Part shown: piece by piece, positions 37,485-49,500 of the stretch | Numbering within the stretch: the first letter of the stretch is position 1 | Layout of the letters: each line of letters begins with the position of its first letter | NCBI GenBank assembly: GCA_033557835.1 | Contig: JAWQRO010000010.1 | Span: 1-64,000 of the forward strand | DNA from: Helochares maculicollis | Taxonomy: Eukaryota > Arthropoda > Insecta > Coleoptera > Hydrophilidae | DNA: 64,000 nucleotides | Direction: 5' to 3' | Position numbers and translations under genes: made by a program | The notes under the pieces: generated by a model | Database searches by the model: none | Seen by the model: the letters and a program-made list of their open reading frames with translations, nothing else | What the model was told of the DNA's origin: nothing

Positions 37485-37490
37485 AATAAA
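37485..37490 (+). terminator. proximal poly(A) signal candidate of IP6K
   Basis: An AATAAA 48 nt after the IP6K stop. A distal ATTAAA lies at 38238-38243, so alternative 3' ends are possible. Confidence 0.35.
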
Positions 37491-38237
37491 TTTTGGAAAA
37501 TATTTTCACACCTTTTGAATAATATAAATATATCAATTTTATGAAAATCAGTAAATTATTTTGAAAATTATAGATTAGCAAATCAAATAATATTGGAGCT
37601 GCCATTTGTAAATAATAGGCGAATACAAAATGTTCAACAAAAATCAAGTGCTACGTTTAGAATTTTATTTTAAAACAAATTGTTGATTTTTTTCACCTTT
37701 ACTATTTATTTTACAGACACTGAATTCTAAATCTAATTTATTTAATTTCTAATTTTATATTTTTTTAGTGAAATGAAAACAGTATTTTTTTATTGTAAAA
37801 AGAATGTATGAATGTGATTTGTATTTTCATGTAGAAGGATGTAATTTTTCTGGAATGTAATTTTTTTTTACTTTTTCTGTGATTTTAAAAATGTAATTGT
37901 TTGTACAGTCGTTTAGAATCGTCTTTAATTTGCATGATTGTAATTTCTAGACATTCCAAACCAGCAAAAAATTGTAATAATGTTGAAATTTGTTGCAATA
38001 GCTTTTCATACTATTTTTTAACAATTGTTTATGAAAATTTTACAAGAAAAGTGTATTGACATAACTTAAAGATGCAATATTGTTGTTATTGTTAAAATAC
38101 TTATTCCCAAAAAGGGGACCACCTTTTAAGATGTTTTATTCTACGCCCTTAGCAAGTTTTTACGGAATATGTTTAGGAATTTTGAATTGGATGCAATGTA
38201 TGTTTTTGTTTAGTGTTCATAAATTGTAATATTGTTA

Positions 38238-38243
38238 ATTAAA
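38238..38243 (+). terminator. distal poly(A) signal candidate of IP6K
   Basis: ATTAAA about 800 nt after the stop, facing the BET1 poly(A) signal at 38274-38279 on the other strand. Confidence 0.35.
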
Positions 38244-38273
38244 AAATATATAACCAATTTCAAAAACATGTAT

Positions 38274-38279
38274 TTTATT
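38274..38279 (-). terminator. poly(A) signal of BET1
   Basis: AATAAA on the minus strand, about 58 nt after the BET1 stop codon. Confidence 0.5.
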
Positions 38280-38336
38280 AACCTTATGTATATGCACATT
38301 AAAAGTATTTTACAGTTGTAGAGATATTTACAGATA

Positions 38337-38666
38337 TTACTTAAATTTTAAAACTATGTACAGTACGAAGAATACGAAAATTGAAAAGAAAAACAGGTAT
38401 AAAATGTAGTAATTGTGAGAGCCTTTGGATAGTCTTAACACTCTGCCCATTGCGTTCCCTAAGAACCCACCGGTTCTATCCATGTCGTCGTCGACATCTC
38501 GCAGTAGTTTGTCCTGAAATCGCACTTCGTTGCCAATGTCGATTGAAAGAGATTTAAGGACGTGAATTTTGTCTTTGAGTTCATCGGCCATTCGGTCGTT
38601 TTCTTCTTCAATCTCGTTGGAGTTTTGGGAAAGGGGGTAATAAGTGCCCCCGTGAGCTCTTCTCAT
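38337..38666 (-). CDS. BET1: BET1 homolog, Golgi vesicular Qc-SNARE
   Basis: Tail-anchored SNARE that acts in ER-to-Golgi vesicle fusion with syntaxin-5, membrin and Sec22-type partners. The 109-aa protein starts MRRA, as vertebrate BET1 does. The SNARE helix runs from about residue 18 to 79, with LKSLSIDIGNEV and FQDKLLRDVDDDMD and the zero-layer glutamine in FQDK (Q51). TGGFLGNAMGRV follows, as in the family. A C-terminal membrane anchor lies at about 87-106 (YILYLFFFSIFVFFVLYIVL), followed by a short basic tail. Human BET1 is 118 aa. The frame stays open 21 codons upstream to a GTG, but I chose the ATG at 38666 because of the MRRA match. It is a single uninterrupted coding exon, convergent with IP6K. 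Confidence 0.93.
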   Translation of the reverse strand: MRRAHGGTYYPLSQNSNEIEEENDRMADELKDKIHVLKSLSIDIGNEVRFQDKLLRDVDDDMDRTGGFLGNAMGRVLRLSKGSHNYYILYLFFFSIFVFFVLYIVLKFK

Positions 38667-38769
38667 TTTGGAAGCCGTTATTGCAGCTTTAGGGGAGGAA
38701 TGTGGAATCGAGTTTTCCCAAACTGGCACAGCACACTATTAACTATCTTTAACGGAAATATTTGTTAAA

Positions 38770-41700
38770 TTAAACTAAATTTGCACGAATTATTGTAAAA
38801 TTTAGGTTCATATGACGTGTTCAAAACATTATCAACAGCTGTCAGTGCTAAAACTGTCAAGTTATTGTACTACCAACTGAAAATCACTACTTAAGAGCAG
38901 TTACTTCACTACCTCTTACAATATTCGAGGAATTGCTAAATTGCAGCGATTTCATTTATGCGTTTATTTAAATTGTCAAGTTGATTGGCGAGGAACAATC
39001 TGAAATTTGAATGTATTCCTTAATATACCGGAGCATTTTAATAGCTGTGGATTAAAATAATTTTAAATTTAATTTATAGGGTATTATTTTGCTGCTGCAA
39101 CTTAAAGGAAGTTGTAGAGCTTTGGAAACTGTATCGTTATGTTGGTAGTATTGCACTCGTTCAGCAACAACATGTGATGTCTTCAGTTTATTTTTAATAG
39201 CGAAGCTGCATGGGTTTGTTTGTAGTGCATGTGCTTTGAGCAAGGTGTTTATTTCTTCTGCTTGTTTTGCTATTATTAGTGATGATTTTACGGCATTTTC
39301 GCTAGATTAAATTAATAAAAATTGAATTTAATTCATCAGGTAAGCTACAAACTTGGATGAATATCTTCTACGTGAATTTTAATATAGGTTTGCAAATATT
39401 AGCGTGATTTTTTTCCAACGAAGATAATAAAATGAGTAATAATTTTATTGTTGATTCCAGGAAAACATCACTAGAACACTACGGGCTACGGTAAGTAATG
39501 AGAATTTTATTTTATTTATTCATTGATATAAATATTTATCGGTGGCTTTGATTGAATTAAGGAAAACATAGTACCCTAGCATGAACCTCTAGAAAGATTG
39601 GAGGTTGAATTTCAGGGTTTATATTTCTTGGAGTGAAAATTTGGAAAAAAACAATCAGAGTGCATATAAATAATTAATAATTTTCCAATATATGCTCTTT
39701 GAATTGTAACATTTTATAATCCAACAATGTTCATGAAAATATTAAAATTACTAGTTTTTCACATTTCCTTGTATTATCGCCATGAAAATAATTCGACCAC
39801 TAGATTTTGATGAATCTCGATGTTTCGACATGATAGAAGAGCGGAGAGTGCTATCTTTTAATTTTAAAAGATTCGCATTAGACAGACCACATAATGAAAA
39901 TTAAATAAAAACGATTTGTATGTACGCTAAAAATTGCAAAATTTGTTATATTACGAGTCATTTTAGGTGTTTTAAAGTCAAGGGTGAGTCGTTGCTGGTA
40001 TATCTTTCATTTTCTTAAGTATTAATTCATACTACAAACTGAAATACTTATTCAAAACTTCGGGCAAATGCCAAATAATGAAAAGTTTTCAATGATTTGC
40101 AAAAAGAATTCTTATCCTCCTGCACAAAATTTTTACATAATAATCTTCTTAATATTACAAATTGAGATATTAATTTACTTTACTCTTATTTGTATACTTC
40201 TCTCTTATTATTTTTAAAATCGATAGCTCTTAGATTTATATCGCAACAGTATTAGCAATTATTTAGAAAAATACTTTAATTTTTTAACGCTCCAAATTTA
40301 TTGAAAATCATAGCCACAAACAATGGTGAATACAACTCTAGTATGAATTGATTTTTGTGCGAAAAAAGGTAGCGTTCTGTAAGAAATTATATACCCTGAA
40401 ATTTTAACTTTAACGAAACATTTACAGTACCCTAAAATCTGCAAAAACGTAAACAATTATTAATGAAAACTCCACGCACATATTTAATATGCTAAATTTT
40501 TGATGCAATTTTTTACATAAAAACTAAAAGAGATGTATTGTTCTTTTGTTTTTAAGGTAGCTAACTGACATTTTGTAAGCTCAAAAATCTGCGTCCGTAG
40601 AATTTCATGCAGTAAATTGCACAAATATTTGAAATAAGGAATTAATTGAACTAATCGTTAACATTTAAACCTCTGGACTCTATATTGAGTTATTGAAAAT
40701 TATTTACGATTGACATTTGCAGTTTACAAAGCTGATGGCTTACTCACGCCGATAATAAATAAATTTTGTTTCGGTTAGCTTGCAATAAGGTTACAAAGAA
40801 ATTAACTTTTAGAATGTTTGATGAAATGCTGAATAGCATTTCTTACAACTTTATTTCAAGTGATGTTGAAAAGTGAGGCAAGAAGCCAACAATCCTGAAC
40901 ATCTAAGTGGAAAACATAAAATCTGACGCTATTTTTTGTAATGAAACATATTTTGATTTAATGTCCATTGGTGAAAATTTGTTGAGACATTTGATAATTC
41001 TCCTTTCAATGGTTCATCTGTACAGCTACTGCAAAATCACCACCCTAAAGTTAATTTTTGAATCTGTACAAATTTTCATTCTTCTGGTAACTGATTGGAT
41101 TTATATAATTTCCACACAAACAACTTCCAGCTATGCAGATTTTTTGATTTGATGGTGTTACATATCTCAAAAGTTGAAACGGATGCCAAATCACTCCAGC
41201 TCAAACCATTGCAAAAATTATAATCGATTAAACTTTATTACTTCACATAACTATGAGCACTTTGCTTATAATTTATATATGAATTTCTTTGAAGTTATTT
41301 GTACCGTGAATTTAAAATGTTAGCGGATTGATATTAAAATAATTAATGACTATAAATCAAATGTACGCTTGCTCGGCAAAGTACTTAAAATTGGAACATG
41401 CACCTACAACAAGCTATGTTGGTTGAAAGATTAATACAAATAAAAAGCTATATAATTATTAATTTGAATCTGGAAATAATTTGAGAAAATCTAAAACAAA
41501 ATAATGCATGTTCACTTTGAAAAATCTGGGACGCCAGATAGACTCTGAAACTCCGAATTTCAACAATCAAATCATTTTCAGTATATGAGGTAACTTGAAA
41601 TAGAGATTTTTAGACCTAGAAGTTCTTTAAACTCTTAAGTTTGAAAATTCAATTTTTTCCAGAAATGAAATTCCGCATTTTTAGATCGGTACATGTGGAA

Positions 41701-41810
41701 AATAAGTCAGCTTTTAATCACCACTTACAAGCTTAATAAGTTTCATTCATCGTTGCCCTATGACATTTTTATTGGAAGTCAATATTATTTAAGCAGATAC
41801 ATGGTAAAAA
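38770..41810. other. flank upstream of BET1, no confident gene
   Basis: This holds the BET1 promoter side and a possible plus-strand spliced leader (see the micro-exon entry). The rest is AT-rich, without conserved readings. Confidence 0.35.
39461..39490 (+). other. possible 30-nt noncoding micro-exon
   Basis: Thirty bases lie between an acceptor (GTTGATTCCAG) and a strong donor (GTAAGTAATG). A donor CAG/GTAAGC lies 121 bases upstream at 39339/39340. Together they suggest exons of a plus-strand transcript that starts between BET1 and 39.34 kb. The owner of such a leader is unknown. The only plus-strand gene downstream is the RING gene at 63.3 kb. Confidence 0.3.
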
Positions 41811-42060
41811 TTAAAAATCCCCTGGACCACTTCTCCGTTGCAAATTCCGCCAAATTTTTAAGGGAATAATGTGGCCTCTAGTCTTGAACTCTCTGATCAT
41901 TTTCGATACAAATTTCGTTGATTTACCATACTTTTCGGAGATATCTAGTTCACGCATACCATTTTTGTAATCTCTGATAATCTTCTTTTTAAGACCTGTC
42001 AGATGGAGGGCACGATGTGGCATTGTCACGTTCTCATCTTGACAATTTGAATTGCCAAGT
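41811..42060 (-). mobile_element. Tc1-like transposase N-terminal remnant
   Basis: The minus strand reads HLTGLKKKIIRDYKNGMREL, then DISEKYGKSTKFVSKMIREF and KTRG, then a stretch ending RRSGPGDF. This matches the paired-type helix-turn-helix and the linker before the RSGRP-like hinge of Tc1-family transposases. The catalytic DDE part is absent. Confidence 0.55.
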
Positions 42061-42061
42061 T

Positions 42062-43450
42062 TTGTAAATAGAGGGGATGGCAGGGGACCGGAGACGTGTT
42101 CGTTTAGAAAATAGGAAGAAGTATAGAATTATTCTGCGTAACCAAATTGAATTTTTTATAATTGTTTAATTGACTTCTCCACTGGATAAAAATTCATATA
42201 CACGAATAACATCATTTCATGAAAGAAATGTTTCACCGTAGATTGTTTAAAAGTAAAACTTAAGTAGGTACTTATTATTGACTTTGTTTTTACTTTCCCT
42301 CTGCTTCTTGAATAAGTGGACAACTCTCACGGCCCTTATAGTGGCATTTATCTACAAGGACCGTAAGTTTTTTTTAACTCTTATGCTTTCTACTGCACAC
42401 AGTTTTTAAATGTTGACATAAGTTTAAAATGTAAACACTGAACGGTATCTTTCTTTTGTATATATAGGAACATTATCTTCAAGAGCCCACAACACCCTTT
42501 CACTGTACCAAGAGTAAAAATCAGTGTTTTTTATAACAACTTTAATAGCGACTATTTTGCCTGGTTGAAAAGATATGCGGCATAATTTATATATTTGCAA
42601 AGCAAATTGTCTAGTGCAGTATTATTGCAGAAGAGATACATGTACGCTGTTTTAAATTCTAAATTCATATCTGCTGGCTGTTCGAAATTCCAAGATACTA
42701 CATATTTTAGGCGTCAAATTATTACACTAATACTAAATCTTGATATGAAATTAGCAATAAAATGTCTTGTCGTTCTGATAAAATCCTGATGAATCGGTAT
42801 AAATGACCTGACAAATTGATTTAAGCAAGAAGCAAAACGATTTACAATAACATTTGATGTAATAAAACAACGATATGGCAAATATTTAATTAGTGTCTGC
42901 TGTCTGGTGATTTGGCACCTGTTTTTGGTAAATAAGCTAATTTCAATTTAATTTACACAATCAATTCTTTGAGTCTCTTTGGGGAAACTTTTCTCATTTT
43001 ATTTCAAACGTTCAAAATTTTCTTCCGATATGGTACAACTTACAACAACAAAATTTAGCTTGTAGATGTTTTACGGTTATATTCATACTCATGCAATAAT
43101 TATAATTTCTACCTCCTCCGGTGACTGTTGGGCGAAAGAATGCTCAAAATCTGCTGCTGCTTGATCAAGCTCGAAACATTTCTAAAAAACTAAAGCCTCG
43201 ATCATAGCAAATTTAATAATTTAGAACCCCAACGGTAATTTTTTGTTATAGAGTGAAAAATAGACGGGTAGATGAAATGCTATTGATATATGCCTATCAA
43301 GGTTCATAGGGTTCGGAGATAGATACGATAAAAGAGATCGGGTTAGCTGTATCAGCTTTAGCAGGCAAGAGGATTATAAACTCAATCCGGATTTACATCT
43401 TAATTATAAGAAAATACCAAACAAAAACTTGTAACGTGAATTAATTAAGG
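42062..43450. other. gene-poor stretch, no feature seen
   Basis: AT-rich with no conserved reading on either strand. Confidence 0.35.
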
Positions 43451-46440
43451 ATGGAGACCGCAAGACAAGGACGTAATCAACGAATTTGACGAGACATTTG
43501 AGATGTATTACTAATTCGCGAAACAAAAGCAGTAGAGTAGAAGATTTTGTGTTTTTCAGTGCTGGAGCAGTATAAACACAGAGCCAAAGCCGTAATAGTT
43601 CCTTTGGAAGACAGTGCCGTCATAGGAATCGGCGAACGAAAATATAATTAAGCTGGATATAAAAAGCTTCTGAGGGGGAATATGAACAAAAAGAAGATAA
43701 AGTAAAAAAAATGTTAAATAGGTTCGCAGCTTCTTTGAATGGAAAAATAGAGGAACAAATGAAAGCCGCAGAAATTCGGAAAATTTACAATCACCGATAA
43801 TAGCGAATAATAGAAATGTTTGAATTAGAAATCCAATCATCAGTTGGTTAGATCATATTTTCAAAAATGCTACAACTAAGACAAGGGATCTAAGTGAATA
43901 GAAAGGAGCAGACTGCCGAATCGATCATTAATTAATTATGACAAACAGATTTCTCAAGAATAGATAACTAAAATTGACGACAAATTTCAAATAAATCTGA
44001 CGACAAATTTTAAAGAAATCTGTTATAAACCCAAAATAGCAGTAAATTGTACAAAAATCGCTTTGACGAAAAGTTAATAGAACTTCAGTACAAAAATATG
44101 ATTCAAATTTATGAATATAATACATTAAATTTAACCTAAAACAAGCTGCAACCGAAGCATTTCAGTAAATTAAAAAATCAAAAACAAATGATAAAAATAA
44201 TTTTAAGGATAAAATAAAAAATTCATTGCAGAAAAGAAGACTTAGGAAAATTCTTGTCCGCAGAACTAGACGATCTAATGCAAAACATGTATGAAAACAA
44301 AGAAACCAAACGAATAATATATAGGGAAAAGGACGACCAATGGTGACTAATAATGGAACATTATGTTAGGCTCAGAATCATTGAAAATGCTAAAAACATT
44401 AAGAACAATTGTAAGATAAAAGTTCACATTTTAGGTACCGCAGCAAGAATATTCCTTTCTTTCACTAGGACAACCTAACCTGTGTTACCAACTTCAGATT
44501 ATATCTGGCGAATAATCCAGAAGTTCGGGAGCGACTGGTCTGTTCTAGATCGCTCTAAAACTTAAAGCAATATATGTTATTATTAGTAAACACATCGAGG
44601 TGGAGGATATTGTGCCTACTGTCAAGTAACAGTTAAATACAAATAGCTAGACAACTCAGTAATAAATATTCTATTTAAAAATCTGGAGTGTCTCCACTCA
44701 ACATTCACGTATAAATATAATTACGACATAAAAGTACCTGCTATTAATAATAATAAAACTACAAACTTTTACATGAGTTTCAAAACTAAAAGCGAAAGTT
44801 TTAATATTTATAACTAACACTAACGTCAATGTCTATATTCAAGACATTAATATATATTCATAAAGAATATTCATTTCTTTATGTTAAGTACAATACTTTG
44901 TGTTTAAAAATATATATAATCTTAACAAGTCTGCAATATAGAACGCTTGTTAATACCCTTTGCGAAGGCTTGAATTTTAAAATGTGATTTCATAACTAAA
45001 GGAAGGGTCCAATTTTAGAATATAAATTCATAACTAAAAAATAAAATTTATGACGGTAAAGTCCCACTTCCGGTTTTCAAATTTACACCGAACTATTTGT
45101 TATTATTATATTTTCCATGTTTAGCATTTTTGTAAATTTTTTTATTCGAAAACTTCCTATAATTGGAATTTTTAAAACTACAAAAATAGCACTTCCGGTG
45201 CTCCGATCCTGTTAAAAATTTGTATCTGCGAGTTTCTTCTGGTAATTAAGGTGTGCGCAAAATTTCAATTGGATAGCTTAGTTTTAAAGACTACTTCACT
45301 TGAAAAAATTTCAAAACTGTGTAGGTAAACGGGTACTTCCGGTGGTCCTACATGCTTCAAAAGTTGATATAGACCTAAGTTTTTGCGGTAATGGCCGTAT
45401 ACCAAAAACGTGGAAATCCGTCAAAATCTCGAAGTCGAATTTTTTCATGATCCCAATACCTTCCCTGTACTTTACTTCGTGTAGTATACGGCCATGTAAA
45501 AATTAGTAACATTAAGCTGAGTATACTTAGGACTGGAAATCAAAATATTTTCTATAAATTGGTTTATAACAAAGAGCCTAGAAAAATTTAGCAATTGTTA
45601 GAAAATTCAACAATATTGTTAAAAATATAGACCATATTTTATGAATCCCATAAATTAATTGCATAAATAAGCGTTTGAAGATAACACTGGAATAACAGGC
45701 TCAGATTGAAGGAATGCAATTAGACAAAACATGGTAGGTGTGTAGCGCCGGAAAGAACGGTGGCAGAAATATTAATAATAACAAAATGAGAATTTGTTTT
45801 GTATACTCAGATTTGAGAAAGTCATGGATGAAAAACAAAAAAAGGATACTGAAGATAATGCTCTAAGTGTTGGCTTGTATAAGAGTTATATTCACAATAA
45901 TAAGATTGTATGGAAACATTATCAATATCTAAAAGAGTAGAATCTATGAAAGAGAACACAGGAGATGATACACATCGGATACACAGCCTGAAAGTCGTAT
46001 ATAAATCACATCTACACTCTACGAGATCTAATACAGAGAGAATTCAAAAAACCAAAACAATTAATCCAGCGACATAAATAAGGCGTACCGACAAATAAAG
46101 TGTCGCCAATGGTATTTAAAATATATCTTGATCAAAACTTAAAGCATTTGAACACAAAATGTGACGATATAGGATTCTAACTACGAAATAAGTATCCATA
46201 TACGTTCAGTTTCGCAGAAGACCAAGTCGTCTCAGCATAAGATAAAATTGATCGTATGATCCGGAATCCTAAAGACGAACATTAAAAAGCTGTAATGTCT
46301 ATTAATTTCAAACAGACCTAATATCTAGCAACGGGTGGCGGAAATGTATAAGGTCTATCAATCAAGACAGACATTTTCATTACAGGAACGCGCGAAATTA
46401 AGTACTTAGGATTCATCATCTTCAATTTCAAGCAATTTCG
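43450..46440 (+). mobile_element. broken non-LTR retrotransposon with RT core near its 3' side
   Basis: The firm part is at about 46080-46430 on the plus strand: GVPTNKVSPMVFKIYLDQNL, then LNTKCDDIGF, the catalytic-box region as FSFAEDQVVSA (FADD changed to FAED), then AVMSINFKQT and REIKYLGFI. Relatives read NFADDQVVIAQD and YKYLG at these places. The weak part is at about 43500-44450, where scattered LINE-like text occurs (for example FLSAELDDLMQNMYENKET). The two are separated by the ACTTCCGGT repeat. They may be one element or two. Confidence 0.5.
44990..45505 (+). repeat. ACTTCCGGT interspersed repeat, longest copy
   Basis: CACTTCCGGT or TACTTCCGGT occurs at about 45066, 45189 and 45334 within one block. 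The block ends in AAAAGTTGATATAGACCTAA and then TGTAGTATACGGCCATGTAAA. Parts recur at 15583-15625 and 54010-54140. It is probably a nonautonomous mobile element. The class is unknown. Confidence 0.55.
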
Positions 46441-49261
46441 TTCGGTACTATGGCGTAGATGCACCAAGAAAAATGTTTTCTTTCAACATTGTGGAGTTTT
46501 TCTTTGCTGAAGCTATGGAAGCAGAGGATCTGTTACAGCAGTTTTGATTCTCCTTTGCTTGGCATTGCCCATTTGTACTTTCTCGTCAATTAGTACCAAC
46601 AGGCTAAGTTTTTTAAACACTTCATATGAATAAAATATTAAAACGCAAAAATTTACCTAGTCTCACACACACACAAACACATCTAGGCCAAAAATCGACA
46701 AAATAGTTTAAGATCTTCATAACGTGAAGATCTATCAACCTCGAAGATGAATTCATGTAGTATACGGAAACGTAAAGAATACAATCAACCAAGATTAAGA
46801 TAAACCCAACAGAATTCAATATTTAGAGAAATAAGATACAGACAAGTGCCATCTGTCAAAAGGTGCACAATAAAATGGAGGTGTTGCAATAAAAACTAAC
46901 CAGAAGTATGTCAGCTGCTTAACTTAACTCCACTTCTGCAAAATCCGCATTGCATCATTTCAACAGCATTGTTCAGTATAAATGAAACCTTTTTGTATAT
47001 CTTTAGTAGTCTAAATGAATGTAATAGGCCAGCTATAAATAAAATGAAATATTCAATTTGAAATCGCACATAAACTGTTTATTGGAATTGCTTGGTTTTA
47101 TTGCAAAACCGACGATTAAAGAAATTTTCGAATTTAACTTCCACGTTTTCCGTTTCTTTGACGTACGTTTAGATTGTAAAACGAGTCAATATTAACGATC
47201 GGCAATGTCTATGCATCCGGAAATAACTTGCGCCCATTAATCTGAACCTAAATAGCACGGCTGACCAAACACAACAAATGCATTTCAATTTTAGTTCTGC
47301 CGCCATGGACAGCAAAGTGATCAAAATTGGCTTCAATTAGTGTTGTTGAAAAAGCTAGTCATCTGGCACCGTTCTTTTTGGAGGATAGGTAGGCATCTGT
47401 GGACGGTAAACGACTCGAAAATTACAGAAGGAACCCGTTAATATAAAAAGCAGTAACAGTTTTCGCGTTTTATATTCTCGAATGAATCGAATTGCTTTCT
47501 TTTTATCTGGAAATATACAACTGTAAACTTGGCATTTCTTCAGTTTTAGATTCCGTTCATGATTAGAATGAAAGCTAAACGAGCGATGTGCAATATAATC
47601 TTGTTCGAAAATTGAAATAAAATTTAGTAAATAGTGCTAACAACCTGATATATAAAAGTATGTCAAATTAGTATGAAATAATTAATGTAACTACTATAAA
47701 TATCAAAGTACAAACTCTGTTTAAAACCTGACATTCCCAATCTGTATACCATCGCTCTAAATACAATTTAAAATAGTATGTTAATCAGAATAGCAAATCT
47801 AATACGTGAAAATCCGTCGTGATTTATGCAATGTATTTTCAAAACAGTATGCAAGGTTCATAAATTGTTTATGGCTTTGTAGCCACTAAAGTTCCTTGGT
47901 AGTGTTAAATCGTATTACTACGCAAACATGCGAGCATAGTGTAATGTTAGGCAGTTATAATTAAAACTATAAATATTATCAAGTTAGTATGCAAGATTCG
48001 TAATGAGGAAGTGACATATTGCTGTGAAATAATGTTAATTTCTGTGGGTAGTGATGAGAGGTTATTGAGAAATTGCAATCGGTTGTACCATATTTTTCCA
48101 CGGAGCAACAATTGTGAAACTAGACGTACAAATATAAATTTGCTGGGTTTTTCCTTGGTCGTACATTTATTTAGTACTTAAATATTGTCTTAGAATAAAT
48201 ATATGAATTATGAGCGCTGATGTAATGCTTATATACCAAATAAGATAATAATGGACATGTGCTCAACGTTGTTGTAGGAACCTGTCTGGCAAGTAGTTAC
48301 CAGAGAATATGTGTGGTGTGGAGAAAACGGTGCAGCATCCGAAATTATCATGCAGATGTTTTATAGTAAAATATGTACGGATCTGAAATAGGTAGTAAAT
48401 ATAGCTGGGATGTTAAAATAGGTTCTTACTTCTTCCTGTAATACAACACATCCACAGGTTTAATCCACGATTCAGACAATAATAGTCATTTGTGGCATAT
48501 GTAGGTACTCTATATCGTACTCTGTGCATAGGACGATTAATTGATTTGCAAGGTACTCAGAAAAACACAATTGAAATTTATTGGTCTGTAATAGAATGTA
48601 GGCGAAATTTAATTAGTTCTGGTTTAATGGTTTAAAACAAAACGATAATTTCATACTCTCATGCAATATAATTTAATTTCTAACTTCCCCGAAGGCAACA
48701 ACAATAACAACAACATTATACCTGAGGAATCAGCTGCACGCTGTCATCATTGTATAGTTCTATACTTTTATGAATTTAATTTTAAATTCGATTGGCATGC
48801 TTTAAAAACTTTTACAATGCAAAGCTATGGAAAGCTTCCTACTTTTGTGGCCTGCTGTACATCCGTTTTATTCGTGAGAAACTGGCCTTTATTGTTAAAA
48901 TAGTGTCATGGAACTCCTAATCTCTGAGTTTAATACAATTAACATACGTATCTATATAGTTTTATTTTCCGTGAACAGAACTTAACAATGGATGGATTTA
49001 AAATACAATGCTTGCGAATGAAAACATTTGATCGCTCCTAATAAAACTCTGCTCTTATTTTGCCAATAAAAATTTACAAAAGCCTTGCCCATTAAAATAA
49101 TTATGATATAGTTTAATGTTTTCTACGATCATGCTTTGCGCTGCTAGATTCTTTCGTATTACAATTGCTGGGCATACCTCTGCAGCACTATTCAATGAAA
49201 GTGAGAGTGTTTTTTACCAGTGCCTTTATTCAGTGATTACACTTGACTTATTTTCAGTGAA
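46441..49261. other. gene-poor stretch
   Basis: TGTAGTATACGG at 46757 repeats the end of the ACTTCCGGT element. A short CA run lies near 46663-46682. No gene was seen. Confidence 0.35.
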
Positions 49262-49500
49262 AGGATAATATCCACTTCAGCGCCCTTGCTCTGATATAAA
49301 GGTGGCGACCGTCTGCAAGGTGGAGGCGCCACAGTGCCCTAATATGGTGCAAGGGGGTGGCCCCCTAGGTCGCAAAATATTGATCAGAGTAGTTTCCACT
49401 TCTTTGCTCAGCTGCATCGCGCAGCTAACAGCTGGAGGACACAAACAAAACACAAACAAGCTGTTTATCCAGGAGGTGTGTTTGCCATTGTAAAGTAAAG
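49262..49500. other. GC-richer island, function unknown
   Basis: This block has markedly more G and C than its surroundings. It includes a palindrome-like GGGGGTGGCCCCCTAGG near 49352 and stays open on both strands for about 60 codons. There is no recognisable protein motif. It could be an unannotated exon, a promoter island or an old element. Confidence 0.3.

Noticed and set aside
47295..47340. GCCGCCATGGAC, a strong start context
   Set aside because: The frame closes after about 11 codons and no donor site follows.
48661..48903. 80-codon plus-strand frame with an N-rich stretch
   Set aside because: It includes an AAC/AAT microsatellite-like run and has no homology I can recognise.
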